NCBI GenBank assembly: GCA_041946685.1
Contig: JBHGAV010000011.1
Location: forward strand, 18,452-82,451
Origin: JBHGAV01 sp041946685
Lineage (GTDB): Bacteria; Acidobacteriota; Terriglobia; Bryobacterales; Bryobacteraceae
Direction of reading: 5' to 3'
Length of the DNA stretch: 64,000 nucleotides
A program made the position numbers and the translations under genes. This document shows positions 48,719 to 58,286 of the stretch, in pieces. The stretch's first letter is position 1. Each line of letters opens with the position of its first letter. Under the pieces are notes generated by a model. It was given only the letters and a program-made list of their open reading frames with translations, did not search any database and had not been told where the DNA came from.

Positions 48719-49744
48719 CTAGAACAGCGTCCGCTGGGGCCCGCGCAGGCGCCGGGGGATCTGGAAGTGCTCGAAGGCGCGGTCTGTGGCCACGCGGCCG
48801 CGGGGGGTGCGGTCGATGAAGCCCAACTGGAGAAGGTAGGGCTCGTACACCTCTTCAATGGTGGCCGCCTCTTCGTCAATGGATGCGGCGATGGTGTTCA
48901 GGCCCACCGGTCCGCCGGCGTACTTGTCCAGGATCGTCAGCATGATCTTCTGGTCGATTTCGTCCAGCCCGAAGCGGTCCACTTCGAGCAGATCAAGGGC
49001 TGTGCGGGCAATCTCGGCCGTGACACGGCCGTCGGCGCGGACCTGGGCGTAATCCCGCACGCGGCGCAGCAGCCGGTTGGCGATGCGTGGCGTGCCGCGG
49101 CTCCGCCGCGCGATCTCCTGAGTGCCGCCGGCGTCCACCGCTACGTTCAGCAGCCCGGCAGAGCGTTCCACGATCCGCTCGAGCTCCGCAGTGTCGTAGT
49201 GATTCAGCCGCAGCACCAGACCGAAGCGCCCGCGCAAGGGCGCGCTCACCAGGCCCTGCCGGGTAGTGGCGCCGATGGCGGTGAAGTGCGGCACCGGGAG
49301 GGAATGCGTGCGCGCTCCCGGGCCGGAGCCGATGAGGATGTCCACCCGGAAGTCCTCCAGGGCGGCGTAGAGCATCTCCTCCACGTCGGGAAGAAGGCGG
49401 TGAATCTCGTCGATGAAGAAGACCTGCCGGCCGCGTATGTTGCTGAGGATCCCCGTCAGGTCGAGCTTCTTCTGGAGAATGGGGCCGGAAGTCTGCTCGA
49501 AGCCGACGCCGAGCTCGTTGGAGATGATGGTCGCCAGCGTGGTCTTGCCGAGGCCCGGCGGACCATAGAGCAGAACGTGATCCATGGCTTCGCCTCGCCG
49601 GCGTGCGGCCTCGATCGCGATGGCGAGGTTCTCCTTCAGCTTGGCCTGCCCCGTGAACTCCGCCAGGCGGGAAGGTCTCAGGCTGGCTTCGAACTGGCGT
49701 TCATCGTCCAGGGCGGAAGGAGAAACGATTCCTTTTTCGCGCAT
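48719..49744 (-). CDS. ruvB: Holliday junction branch-migration helicase RuvB
   Basis: A 341-residue AAA+ motor. Walker A is GPPGLGKTT (Lys67-Thr68), Walker B FFIDEIHRL, sensor region ATTRQGLVSAPLRGRFG, and the C-terminal winged helix ends YLLQLGFIDRTPRGRVAT. The start ATG 49744 is 18 bp after ruvA. It works with RuvA and RuvC; ruvC is not in the window. Confidence 0.97.
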   Translation of the reverse strand: MREKGIVSPSALDDERQFEASLRPSRLAEFTGQAKLKENLAIAIEAARRRGEAMDHVLLYGPPGLGKTTLATIISNELGVGFEQTSGPILQKKLDLTGILSNIRGRQVFFIDEIHRLLPDVEEMLYAALEDFRVDILIGSGPGARTHSLPVPHFTAIGATTRQGLVSAPLRGRFGLVLRLNHYDTAELERIVERSAGLLNVAVDAGGTQEIARRSRGTPRIANRLLRRVRDYAQVRADGRVTAEIARTALDLLEVDRFGLDEIDQKIMLTILDKYAGGPVGLNTIAASIDEEAATIEEVYEPYLLQLGFIDRTPRGRVATDRAFEHFQIPRRLRGPQRTLF

Positions 49745-49762
49745 CGGCGGCCGATCTTCAGC

Positions 49763-50359
49763 TTACCGTATCAATTCCATGGCCCGGCGGAACAGAGGCT
49801 CGAAGCCATCGGCGGGCCCCAGGGCCTTCGCCTTGCGCACGGCCGCTTCCGCCGCGGGCCGCGCGCAGCCCAGGTTGACCAGCGCCGAAAGCACGTCCTG
49901 ATCGAGCGTGGTCAGCGAAGAAGGGGGAGGAGCGGCCGCACCGGCCGCCGGCGCAAGCAGTTCCAGCTTCTCGCGAAGCTCGAGCACGATTCTCTCCGCC
50001 GTCTTCTTCCCCACGCCGGGGATGCGCACCAGTTCCTCGACCAGTCCCTGCCGGATGGCGGCGACAAGGTCCGTGACCGGCAATCCGGACAAGACCGTCA
50101 CGGCCAGCCTGGGGCCGATGCCGCTGACACCGATCAGCCTCTCAAACAGGAGCTTCTCTTCGCCGGTCAGAAAGCCAAACAGGGAAAGCGCATCCTCCCT
50201 GACGTGCGTGTGTATCCGCAGCCGCACTTCGGAGCCCACCGCCGGGAGGGCCGAAAACGTGGAGACCGGGATGGTGATATCGTAACCCACTCCGCCGACG
50301 TCCACGATGACCTGATTGGGATGCTTCTCCAGAATCGTACCGCGCAAGTGCGCAATCAT
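49763..50359 (-). CDS. ruvA: Holliday junction-binding protein RuvA
   Basis: A 198-residue protein with the OB fold at 1-64 (MIAHLRGTILEKHPNQVIVDVGGVGYDI), paired helix-hairpin-helix motifs (LIGVSGIGPRLAVTVLSGL and RIPGVGKKTAERIVLELREKL) and a C-terminal UBA-like RuvB-binding domain (LVNLGCARPAAEAAVRKA). It is divergent from rsmE with only 20 bp between start codons; TACAAT on the minus strand in that gap could be its -10. Confidence 0.95.
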   Translation of the reverse strand: MIAHLRGTILEKHPNQVIVDVGGVGYDITIPVSTFSALPAVGSEVRLRIHTHVREDALSLFGFLTGEEKLLFERLIGVSGIGPRLAVTVLSGLPVTDLVAAIRQGLVEELVRIPGVGKKTAERIVLELREKLELLAPAAGAAAPPPSSLTTLDQDVLSALVNLGCARPAAEAAVRKAKALGPADGFEPLFRRAMELIR

Positions 50360-50379
50360 GATGGCGTAGATTATTGTAC

Positions 50380-51117
50380 ATGGCGAGACGGCGGTTCTTC
50401 GTGGATCGGGTGCGCGACGGCCGGGCCGTCGTCGAAGGCGGCTCGGCCGAGCATCTGCGGAAAGTGCTCCGTGCGGAGCCGGGGCAGAGATTCGAGGTCT
50501 CCGACAACCGCTGTGTCTACCTGGCCGAGATCGAAGGTTTCCAGAAAGGCGTCGTGCGTTTCAGAATTCTGGAGCAGATCCCGGCCGAGGAGCCGGAAGT
50601 CCGCCTGACTCTGCTCGCCGCGCTCATCAAGTTTGACCGATTCGAGTGGATCGTCGAGAAGGCCACCGAGCTCGGAGTGGAGACCATCATCCCGGTTGCG
50701 GCGGCGCGCAGCGAGAAGGGCTTGGAACTGGCCGCCGCCAAGAGACTGGATCGCTGGCGCAGAATCGCCGCCGAGAGCAGCCAGCAGGCCCGCAGGGTTC
50801 GCAGGCCGGAGATCCTCCCTTGCGCGGACCTTCGCGAGGCGCTGAAAAGCCAGGGACGCCTGCGATTGCTTCTGGATGAGGAGCCGGGCGGCGCTCCGCT
50901 TCTCGCCGCCGTGGAGGGCGTGGGGCCGCGGACACGGTCCGATGTGGTCCGCCTGCTGGTTGGACCCGAGGGGGGATGGACCGGGGAAGAACGGGAAGCC
51001 GCGCTCAACGCCGGCTGGGTGCGGGTGTCGCTCGGGCCGCTGGTGCTCCGCGCCGAGACGGCCGCGACCGCCGGGCTGGCTGTGGTCCAATGCGCCTGGC
51101 AGGGTTGCCGGATGTAA
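50380..51117 (+). CDS. rsmE: 16S rRNA (uracil1498-N3)-methyltransferase RsmE
   Basis: A 245-residue SPOUT methyltransferase. An N-terminal PUA-like domain (RRFFVDRVRDG, AEHLRKVLRAEPGQ) is followed by the knotted catalytic domain with the signatures RFEWIVEKATELGVETIIPV, LLVGPEGGWTGEEREAA and SLGPLVLRAETAATAGLAVVQ. ATG 50380 is preferred over TTG 50374. A hairpin follows the stop codon. Confidence 0.95.
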   Translation: MARRRFFVDRVRDGRAVVEGGSAEHLRKVLRAEPGQRFEVSDNRCVYLAEIEGFQKGVVRFRILEQIPAEEPEVRLTLLAALIKFDRFEWIVEKATELGVETIIPVAAARSEKGLELAAAKRLDRWRRIAAESSQQARRVRRPEILPCADLREALKSQGRLRLLLDEEPGGAPLLAAVEGVGPRTRSDVVRLLVGPEGGWTGEEREAALNAGWVRVSLGPLVLRAETAATAGLAVVQCAWQGCRM

Positions 51118-51119
51118 GA

Positions 51120-51152
51120 GAGCCCTCCGCCGCCCAGGCTTGCGGAGGGCTC
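51120..51152 (+). terminator. Hairpin after rsmE
   Basis: GAGCCCTCCGC (51120-51130) and GCGGAGGGCTC (51142-51152) are perfect 11-bp arms around an 11-nt loop, immediately after the rsmE stop. No T-tract follows, so termination may be factor-assisted. Confidence 0.6.
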
Positions 51153-51331
51153 CAAACGCCGAGCCTTGAGGCTCACGCCGGCGGGCCGGATTGTACCCAG
51201 ATCATCGTGTCGGCTCCGCCAGGCGATGAAAGAGGATCTGGTCTCCTTCTCTTACTGACTTAGATGACCGCCGCCCCGCGCGGATTCAGGGATCGGCAGG
51301 GTGAGGCCGGGGAAAAGGTAAAATCTTCCGC
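51153..51331. other. Spacer before the Gfo/Idh/MocA gene
   Basis: After the rsmE hairpin this 179-bp stretch holds a second small hairpin (GAGCC-TTGA-GGCTC), a pyrimidine-rich tract near 51240-51255 and TAAAAT at 51319-51324. That last is so close to ATG 51332 that a promoter there would give an almost leaderless mRNA. I see no gene. Confidence 0.4.
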
Positions 51332-52540
51332 ATGGCACAGTTGACGCGAAGGGAGTTCGCCGGCGCCGCCGCGCTGGCGACGGCACGCAGCTACGCGCAG
51401 GTCAATGGAGCCGGCGAGCGGCTTCGCATCGGCGTCATCGGATGCGGCGGAATGGCCATGGAGCACATGAAGGCCCTGGTCAAGATGCGTGAGGCGGACA
51501 ACCTGGAGATTGTCGCCGTCTGCGACGTTTTCGACAAACGCGCGCAGGCGGCGGCAGAGCTGACCGGCGGCCGGGCGTATAAGGACTATCGCCAGGTGCT
51601 GGCGCTCAAGGAGGTCGACTATGTGCTGATCGCCACGCCGGAACACTGGCACTACCGCATGGCCATGGATGCGGCGTCGGCCCGCAAGCACATCTACTGC
51701 GAGAAGCCGATGACCCAGACCAGCCAGCAAGCCAAGGCGTTGGTGGCCAAGGTGCGGGAAGCGGGCGTGAAAATGCAGGTCGGCGTGCAAGGGATGTCGG
51801 ACGATTCCTACGAGATCGCCCATCGGTATGTCGAGCAGGGGGCGTTGGGCAAAGTGGTGATGGCCGAGATCGATTACAGCCGGAATCTGAAGGACGACAT
51901 CTGGATGTATGACATCGATCCGGACGCGCGGCCCGGCGAGAATCTCGATTGGAATGCCTGGCTCGGCCCGGCGCGCAAGCGGCCCTGGGACCCGGAGCGG
52001 TACTTCCGGTGGCGCCGTTACTGGGAGTATTCGGGCGGGATCGCCACGGACCTTTTCATCCACCGGGTCACGCGCGTGATCAAGGCGCTCGGCCTGACGT
52101 TCCCTCAGCGCGCTGTCGCCTCCGGCGGCAAGTGGTTCTTCAAGACCGCCGAGGTGCCGGACACGTTCAACATCATGCTCGACTACCCGGACGGGCCCAC
52201 GGTGCTGCTGGTCAGCTCACTGGCCAACGACACGGCGGTCGAACACGTCCTGCGCGGGCACATGGCGACCCTGCGGTTCACCCGAACCGGCTTCGTGATC
52301 GAGCCGCAGAGACTGTTCGCGAACGAGGTGAAGGGCTTCGAGCACAAGAAGACCGGAGCCGAAAACGTGGAACTGCACCACCGCAACCTCCAGCGCGCCA
52401 TCCGCACGGGCGAACCGCTCAAGTGCGACCCGATGTTGGGCTACTACGGCGTGGTGGCCTGCGAGATGGGGGTTCTGGCTTATCGCCAGCAGCGTTACAT
52501 GCGCTGGGATGCGGCAGAGCAGCGCATCGTGCGCTCGTGA
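51332..52540 (+). CDS. Gfo/Idh/MocA-family oxidoreductase with Tat-like signal
   Basis: A 402-residue protein. The N-terminus MAQLTRREFAGAAALATA resembles a Tat signal. The NAD(P)-binding Rossmann domain shows IGVIGCGGMAMEHMKAL and VCDVFDKR, the catalytic-region lysine is in CEKPMTQT, and the C-terminal alpha/beta domain runs from about 150 (DLFIHRVTRVIKAL). Family members oxidise or deoxygenate sugars and glycosides. Export of these enzymes by Tat is common in Acidobacteriota-like and Planctomycete genomes. It converges with the beta-propeller gene after 13 bp. Confidence 0.9.
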   Translation: MAQLTRREFAGAAALATARSYAQVNGAGERLRIGVIGCGGMAMEHMKALVKMREADNLEIVAVCDVFDKRAQAAAELTGGRAYKDYRQVLALKEVDYVLIATPEHWHYRMAMDAASARKHIYCEKPMTQTSQQAKALVAKVREAGVKMQVGVQGMSDDSYEIAHRYVEQGALGKVVMAEIDYSRNLKDDIWMYDIDPDARPGENLDWNAWLGPARKRPWDPERYFRWRRYWEYSGGIATDLFIHRVTRVIKALGLTFPQRAVASGGKWFFKTAEVPDTFNIMLDYPDGPTVLLVSSLANDTAVEHVLRGHMATLRFTRTGFVIEPQRLFANEVKGFEHKKTGAENVELHHRNLQRAIRTGEPLKCDPMLGYYGVVACEMGVLAYRQQRYMRWDAAEQRIVRS

Positions 52541-52553
52541 AGGAACGGCGTTT

Positions 52554-53663
52554 TCACACCGCCAGGACGGCGGCGTGGACGGGGCGGGAGCCGACTGGGA
52601 TGGTGGTGAACAGCGGCGCGCCGCGCGTGCGGCGGGGCACGACGGCGGCGGGGCGGATCACCGCCATGGTGCCGGAGCGGCTCAGAATCAGTGCATACGC
52701 GTCATCGGGAGTCACGGTAACAAAGGCGGGATCCGGACCGACAGCCACCACGGCGACCACCCTCCGCGTCTCCGGGTCGAATATGGCCACATCCCCGGCA
52801 GGCGGGTTGACCACGAAGAGATACTCCGGCGAGCGCGAGAACGCCATCGCAGCCGGAGCGCGGCCGGCGAGCACTGTCTCGGCCACTTCTGTGTAGTAGG
52901 GGTTGACGATAACCACGGCATCCATGCCTTCGCCAGTGACGAACATCTCGCCCCCGTCGGGCTTGAAGCTCATGTACTCCGGCTTCAGGGCTATCTGAAG
53001 CGTGGTCACCAGCCTGCCTGACACGGTTTCCAGCACGCAGATGGCGCGCCTGACACGGTCCGCGACGAGCGCGATCTTCCCATCCATGCGGACGCAGACC
53101 TTGCCCGCGTCGGGCCCCACGCGCATAGATCCAACCAGGCGGTCCGCAGCGAGATCGATGAGGCTCACTGTTCCATCCGAGCCATGCGTCACGACACAAA
53201 TGCGGCCGTCGCGGGCCAGTTCGAAATCCTCCGGCTCGGCCGGAAGCGGGATTCGCCGTTCGAGCTGGAATCGCTCCAGAGAGACTCCCGACAACTGGCG
53301 CGGTTCGGCGCACGAGACCCACAGCAGGCCGCCTTCCGGCGCCAGGCGCATGGAAACCGGCCGTTGGGCAACGCGGACGCGACGCAGGACGGTCAGGTCG
53401 CCAGGGTCGATTTCGTGCAAGGTGCCGGTCGACGGAGTAAGAGCGTACACTCGCTTTCTGGAGGCATCGGCCACCACTTCGCTGGGACTGGCGCTCAACG
53501 GGATGTGGCGCGTCAGGGCGAAGGCCGTCAGATCCACGGCCGCCAGCGATCGACCGTCTTGGTCGGCGACAAAGGCGTACCCCGGAAATCCGGAGCCACG
53601 CCTGGGCCGGCAACCCGCCAGCCCGGCGGCGGCCAGCCAGAGGATCTTGCGGCGCGTGATCAC
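52554..53663 (-). CDS. YncE-like beta-propeller lipoprotein
   Basis: A 369-residue protein with a lipobox (AAAGLAGC) after ITRRKILWL and repeated beta-propeller blades of the cytochrome-D1-heme/YncE type. Examples are FVADQDGRSLAAVDL, PSEVVADASRKRVYAL, PVSMRLAPEGGLLWVSC, TVSLIDLAADRLVGSM and GDVAIFDPETRRVVAVV. It is probably a periplasmic seven-bladed scaffold, with no catalytic residues visible. The start is GTG 53663; the longer frame to 53702 would enter the mreB promoter area. Confidence 0.82.
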   Translation of the reverse strand: MITRRKILWLAAAGLAGCRPRRGSGFPGYAFVADQDGRSLAAVDLTAFALTRHIPLSASPSEVVADASRKRVYALTPSTGTLHEIDPGDLTVLRRVRVAQRPVSMRLAPEGGLLWVSCAEPRQLSGVSLERFQLERRIPLPAEPEDFELARDGRICVVTHGSDGTVSLIDLAADRLVGSMRVGPDAGKVCVRMDGKIALVADRVRRAICVLETVSGRLVTTLQIALKPEYMSFKPDGGEMFVTGEGMDAVVIVNPYYTEVAETVLAGRAPAAMAFSRSPEYLFVVNPPAGDVAIFDPETRRVVAVVAVGPDPAFVTVTPDDAYALILSRSGTMAVIRPAAVVPRRTRGAPLFTTIPVGSRPVHAAVLAV

Positions 53664-53721
53664 AACTAAGTTATTGTAGATCAAGGGAAAAAGCTGAACC
53701 ACTGGCGGCGGCCGAGGCCGA

Positions 53722-53727
53722 TATGAT
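53722..53727 (+). promoter_or_regulatory. Candidate -10 box for the mre operon
   Basis: TATGAT lies 47 bp before mreB ATG in the 110-bp divergent spacer. No clear -35 box is recognised. Confidence 0.3.
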
Positions 53728-53773
53728 AGGCTTTGAGATCGCGCACCTCTGAGCAGGCTTTCGCGGACCCAGA

Positions 53774-54799
53774 ATGAATCTCCGCTCGCTTTTCAGCCTT
53801 TTTTCGTCCGACCTGGCGATAGACCTGGGAACGGCCAACACCCTGGTCTACGCCAAGGGGAAGGGCATCGTGGTCAACGAACCCTCGATTGTGGCCATCA
53901 ATAAGACCACAGCCGAGGTGGAAGCAGTGGGCCGCGAAGCCAAAGAGATGCTCGGCCGCACGCCAGGCAACATCGTGGCCATCCGCCCCATGAAGGACGG
54001 CGTGATCGCCGATTTCAAGGTCACCGAGCGGATGTTGACCTACTTCATCCAGCAGGCGCACGGGCGGCGAATGTTGGTCCATCCCCGGATTGTCATCGGC
54101 GTGCCGAGCGAAATTACGCAGGTGGAGAAGCGCGCGGTGGTCGATTCTGCCTATCGGGCTAAGGCGAGCGAGGTCCATTTGGTGGAACAGGCCATGGTGG
54201 CGGCAATCGGCGCCGGGCTTCCGATCACGGAGCCGTGCGGAAATATGGTCGTGGATATCGGGGGCGGCACAACGGACGTGGCGGTGATCTCCCTGAGCGG
54301 CATCGTGTATTCCCGGTCGGTGCGCGTGGCGGGCAATGAAATGGACGAGGCCATCGTCCACTATCTCAAGCGCAAGTACAACCTGCTGATCGGGGAACGG
54401 ACGGCGGAGCAGATCAAGATGCAGATCGGCTCGGCATTTCCGCTGGACAAGCCCATGACCATGGAGATCAAGGGGCGCAACCTGATCCAGGGGGTTCCGA
54501 AAACGATCACGGTGGATGACAGCGAGATACGGGAGGCGCTGTCGGAATGCGTCGCCACGATCCTGAACGCGATCCGGGTGGCGCTGGAGCGGACTCCGCC
54601 GGAGTTGAGCGCGGACATCAGCGACCGGGGCATCGTCCTGACCGGCGGAGGGGCGCTGCTCAGAAACCTGGACAAGCGGATTAAGGAAGAGACCGGTTTG
54701 CCGGTTTCGATCGCCGAAGATCCGCTGGCGTCGGTGGTGCTCGGCACCAGTAAAATGCTGACGGATTTCCGGCTGCTGCGCAAGATCTCCCTCGAGTAG
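53774..54799 (+). CDS. mreB: Rod shape-determining actin homolog MreB
   Basis: A 341-residue actin-fold ATPase that organises lateral wall synthesis. Phosphate-binding segments are DLAIDLGTANTLVY and MVVDIGGGTTDVAV; VGVPSEIT-like IVIGVPSEITQVEKRA and GIVLTGGGALL are also typical. An N-terminal amphipathic start (MNLRSLFSLFSS) suits membrane attachment. It is first of mreB-mreC-mreD-mrdA-rodA. Confidence 0.97.
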   Translation: MNLRSLFSLFSSDLAIDLGTANTLVYAKGKGIVVNEPSIVAINKTTAEVEAVGREAKEMLGRTPGNIVAIRPMKDGVIADFKVTERMLTYFIQQAHGRRMLVHPRIVIGVPSEITQVEKRAVVDSAYRAKASEVHLVEQAMVAAIGAGLPITEPCGNMVVDIGGGTTDVAVISLSGIVYSRSVRVAGNEMDEAIVHYLKRKYNLLIGERTAEQIKMQIGSAFPLDKPMTMEIKGRNLIQGVPKTITVDDSEIREALSECVATILNAIRVALERTPPELSADISDRGIVLTGGGALLRNLDKRIKEETGLPVSIAEDPLASVVLGTSKMLTDFRLLRKISLE

Positions 54800-54817
54800 C
54801 CCGCTGGCGGGCCAGCC

Positions 54818-55861
54818 ATGGGGACGCTGCTCAATCGTTACCGAAGCCTCACGTTCCTTGTGCTGGTTCTGTTTGTGCAACTGGTCCTGGTAGCCTACCA
54901 GGTCAAGACCGGCAATGACGTGCGCCTGTTGCGGGTCTGGGCGGTAAGCGCCGTCACTCCGCTGGCCCGTCTGCTGGATTCGGTGAGCTCCGGCGCCACC
55001 GGCCTTCTGAAACGCTACGTCTTTCTGGTCGGAGCGCAAACGGAGAACCGGCGGCTGACGGCGGAACTGGACCGCCTCAAGATGGAGAACCGCCGGTTGC
55101 GCACGGAGCTGGCGGATGCGGACCGCGCCGAGGCCCTGCGGATCTTCCAGCAGCGCATCCCGTCGCAGACGATTGCGGCCCGCACCATCGGAACAGGAGC
55201 TGCCGCCGGCTCACGGGTGATCCTGGTGGACCGCGGCACGAGGAGCGGGGTCCGGCAAGGCATGGCGGTCATCAATCCTGACGGTGTGGTGGGGAAGGTG
55301 ACGGCGGCCTTTCCCATGGCCTCCCAGGTGCAGCTGATCACCGACACGAGCTTCGCCGCCGGCGTGATCAGCGCGAAGAACCGCGTCCAGGGGACTCTGA
55401 AGGGGCTCACGGGGGCAACGTGCCTCGTGGACTACCTTCAGAACGAGGAGAAGGTCGAGGTGGGAGAATGGTTCTACACCTCCGGAGACGACCGGTTGTT
55501 TCCGAGAGGACTGCCGGTGGGATCCGTGCGCTCGGTCGGGGCCGGCAAGACGTTCAAGGAGGTGGTCATCATACCGAGCGGGCTCGCCCGCGGCCTTGAG
55601 GAAGTGCTCATTATCCTGGAGGGCGTACACGAACCGGTCCCTCAGGTGGAGGTTCCCGGCGGTGAGCCCGTCCTTCTGCCGCCTCCGCCCGCCGACCCGC
55701 TTCAGACCAGCGCATCTGAGCGCAAGACAGGCCCGGCCACGCCGGAGACGGATGCCGACCGCATCGTCGAGAGATACAGATCGGCGGCCGAGTCACAGCG
55801 CCGCTATTACGGCGACAACGAGCCTGCCGGGAAACCGGCTCCAGCCCGTGTGAAGCCATGA
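54818..55861 (+). CDS. mreC: Rod shape-determining protein MreC
   Basis: A 347-residue protein with one membrane helix (LTFLVLVLFVQLVLVAYQV), a coiled coil (about 68-105: ENRRLTAELDRLKMENRRLRTEL) and the beta-rich MreC domain (VILVDRGTRSGVRQGMAVINPDGVVGKV, LVDYLQNEEKVEVGEWFYTSG). The Pro/Glu-rich C-terminal tail of about 90 residues is extra. It bridges MreB, MreD and PBP2. The end overlaps mreD (ATGA). Confidence 0.94.
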   Translation: MGTLLNRYRSLTFLVLVLFVQLVLVAYQVKTGNDVRLLRVWAVSAVTPLARLLDSVSSGATGLLKRYVFLVGAQTENRRLTAELDRLKMENRRLRTELADADRAEALRIFQQRIPSQTIAARTIGTGAAAGSRVILVDRGTRSGVRQGMAVINPDGVVGKVTAAFPMASQVQLITDTSFAAGVISAKNRVQGTLKGLTGATCLVDYLQNEEKVEVGEWFYTSGDDRLFPRGLPVGSVRSVGAGKTFKEVVIIPSGLARGLEEVLIILEGVHEPVPQVEVPGGEPVLLPPPPADPLQTSASERKTGPATPETDADRIVERYRSAAESQRRYYGDNEPAGKPAPARVKP

Positions 55862-56394
55862 ACGAATTCGACGAGACGTTCGCCATCGCCGGGCGAGGGA
55901 GAAAGAAACCGTCCCGGGTTCGTCCGTGGGTGATTCTGGTCACGCCGCTGGCGGCGATTCTGTTTCAGGTCTACGCGCCGCTTTACGCGCCGCTGCTGCA
56001 CCACCTGGAGCTGCCGCTTCTGGTAGCGATCTACCTGGCCCTGTCCCGGCGGAGCCTGTCGGCGGGCGCGGTGACGGGCGCGCTCATCGGGCTCATTCAG
56101 GACGCGCTCTCGCACTTGCCGATCGGGATCCTGGGGATGGTGAAGACACTGGTGGGCTATGGCGCGGCCTCGGTGGGAGTGCGCCTGGAGGCCAGCCACG
56201 TCGCGGTCCGCTTCGGACTCTGCACGGTTCTGTTTCTGGTTCATCAGCTCCTCTACGCCACTCTTCGCCGAGTGTTGCTGGGGACCCCAACCGGGCTGGG
56301 CATTCCTCAGATGCTGCTGGCGGCGCCCGCTAACGGATTGGCGGGAATCCTGCTGTTTCAACTGTTGGATAAACTGAGAGACAGGGAAGAGTAA
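55858..56394 (+). CDS. mreD: Rod shape-determining membrane protein MreD
   Basis: A 178-residue inner-membrane protein with about five helices, including PWVILVTPLAAILFQVYAPL, LLVAIYLALSRRSLSAGAVTGALIGLIQDAL and a C-terminal LAGILLFQLLDKL. It shows the pattern of MreD although sequence conservation is low; position between mreC and mrdA makes the call firm. The ~25-residue hydrophilic N-terminus (EFDETFAIAGRGRKK) is longer than usual. Confidence 0.9.
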   Translation: MNEFDETFAIAGRGRKKPSRVRPWVILVTPLAAILFQVYAPLYAPLLHHLELPLLVAIYLALSRRSLSAGAVTGALIGLIQDALSHLPIGILGMVKTLVGYGAASVGVRLEASHVAVRFGLCTVLFLVHQLLYATLRRVLLGTPTGLGIPQMLLAAPANGLAGILLFQLLDKLRDREE

Positions 56395-56399
56395 GGACC

Positions 56400-58286
56400 T
56401 TGCATCTCCCGCTGGACGAACGCGAAGAGACCAACTCCCACTACGGGCGGCTGAGGCGCGACGACGTCAAGTCCTTCACAGGCCGAATCGCGCTGTTTCA
56501 GTACGTGGTGCTCGCTGTCTTTCTGTACCTGGTTTCGGGTTTCTGGGACTTGCAGGTGCGGAACCCCGAATTTTACAGCGAGCAGGCTGAACGAAATCAC
56601 ATCAAAGCTCTCCCGATCCCGGCGCCGCGTGGGAAGATCCTCGATCGCGACGGCCGCGTCATCGTGGACAACCATTCCTCCTTCAGTCTCATGCTGCTGC
56701 GTGAGAATCTCAAGCCGGAGATGGTGAACGCGGTCGCTGAGGGCCTTGGCCTCGACCAGGAGGAGACGGCCGCCCGCCTGCGGCGGTTCTCCTCCCAACC
56801 ACGCTATAAGCCGATTACGATCAAGGAGGAGCTGACAGGCGGCGACTTGGCCTTTATTGAGGCGCACCGCGGCAGCGACGGCTTCCCGGAGATGGAGCTG
56901 ATCCACGCCCAGCGCCGCCTTTATCCGCGCAACGGGCTGGCGGCACACGTAGTCGGTTATGTGGGCGAAGTGAGTGAAGCCGAACTGAACACGGCGGAGT
57001 TTGCCAAATACAACCAGGGTGACTCCATCGGCAAGGCGGGAGTGGAGAGGCACTACAACGAGATTCTGGCCGGCGTGGACGGGCAGCGCCAGGTGGTGGT
57101 CGACAGCCGGGGCAATGAGCGTCAACTGATCGGCCTCAAGGAGGCCATTCCGGGCAGGTCACTGCGCCTGACGATCGACCTGGACTTGCAGGCCGTGGCC
57201 GAGCTGGCCATGGAGGGGCGCAAGGGCGCGGTGGTGGCCCTCGATCCCCGGAACGGCGAGGTGCTGGCGATGGTGAGCCAGCCGGCCTACGACCCCAGCA
57301 AGTTCACCGGTGGCATACGGTCGCGCGACTGGCAGGAACTCATCGCAAACCCCGACAATCCGCTGCTGAACCGGGCGATTCAGGCCCAACTTGCCCCCGG
57401 TTCCATTTTCAAGCCTCTGGTCGCCCTGGCAGCCCTGGAAACGGGGGCGATCGATGACAGTTACGGGACGTACTGCAACGGCGGCGCCACTTTCTACGGC
57501 CGCTACTTTCGCTGTCACTTGAAGGGAGGTCATGGCGCGGTCGATCTGCATCGCGGCATCGTGCAGTCCTGCGACGTCTTCTTCTACAACCTGGGCAACC
57601 GGATGGGGATCGACACGATAGCGGAGTACGCGGAGCAGTGCGGCCTGGGAAGGAAGACAGGGATCGATCTGCCGCACGAAGCCGAGGGGCTGGTGCCTTC
57701 GACTAGGTGGAAGATCCGCAACACCAGGCAGAAGTGGTACGCGGGAGAAACCATCTCGGTAGCCATCGGGCAGGGGGCACTGACGGTAACACCGTTGCAG
57801 ATGGCGTACGCCATCGGGGGACTGGCGACTGGCGGCGTATGGTATACGCCGCACTTAGTGGCCGACCCGGCGCGCCGCGAGACGCCCCGGCGCGCTTCCT
57901 TCAACCCCGACAATGTGGCCAAGATTGTATACGGAATGTATGGGGTGGTGAACGAGGGAGGGACCGGAGCGCGCGCCAGGGTGCCCGGCATCGAGATCTG
58001 CGGGAAGACGGGGACGGCCCAGCTCGCCTCGAACGAGTTCATGAAGAAGCCTGGCAACGAGCTGAAGGACAACGGCTGGTTCGTGGGCTTCGCGCCTCGG
58101 GACAACCCCGAGATCGTGGTGGCGGTGCTGTGGGAGGGCGGGCTGCACGGGTCGACTGCGGCGCCTATCGCCAGGGACGTAATCAAAGCGTATTTCGACA
58201 AGAAGGCGAACCGGGTGCCGCCGCAGTTGTTGGCTCACGGCGGGACGCGGCCGCAGCCGGGAGCGGGGGTAAGCCAACAGCCGTGA
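56400..58286 (+). CDS. mrdA: Penicillin-binding protein 2 (elongasome transpeptidase)
   Basis: A 628-residue class B PBP. It has one N-terminal membrane helix (ALFQYVVLAVFLYLVSGFW), a pedestal with PAPRGKILDRDGRVIVDN and LAAHVVGYVGEV, and a transpeptidase domain with the catalytic SIFK (Ser335, Lys338), the SxN-type motif as SCD in IVQSCDVFFYNLG, and KTGT from Lys536. It starts at TTG 56400, 6 bp after mreD, in the absence of a nearer ATG. It overlaps rodA by GTGA. Confidence 0.95.
   Translation: MHLPLDEREETNSHYGRLRRDDVKSFTGRIALFQYVVLAVFLYLVSGFWDLQVRNPEFYSEQAERNHIKALPIPAPRGKILDRDGRVIVDNHSSFSLMLLRENLKPEMVNAVAEGLGLDQEETAARLRRFSSQPRYKPITIKEELTGGDLAFIEAHRGSDGFPEMELIHAQRRLYPRNGLAAHVVGYVGEVSEAELNTAEFAKYNQGDSIGKAGVERHYNEILAGVDGQRQVVVDSRGNERQLIGLKEAIPGRSLRLTIDLDLQAVAELAMEGRKGAVVALDPRNGEVLAMVSQPAYDPSKFTGGIRSRDWQELIANPDNPLLNRAIQAQLAPGSIFKPLVALAALETGAIDDSYGTYCNGGATFYGRYFRCHLKGGHGAVDLHRGIVQSCDVFFYNLGNRMGIDTIAEYAEQCGLGRKTGIDLPHEAEGLVPSTRWKIRNTRQKWYAGETISVAIGQGALTVTPLQMAYAIGGLATGGVWYTPHLVADPARRETPRRASFNPDNVAKIVYGMYGVVNEGGTGARARVPGIEICGKTGTAQLASNEFMKKPGNELKDNGWFVGFAPRDNPEIVVAVLWEGGLHGSTAAPIARDVIKAYFDKKANRVPPQLLAHGGTRPQPGAGVSQQP

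Noticed and set aside
53681..55039. Minus-strand frame opposite mreB/mreC
   Set aside because: His/Asp/Arg-rich translation, antisense to a certain MreB.
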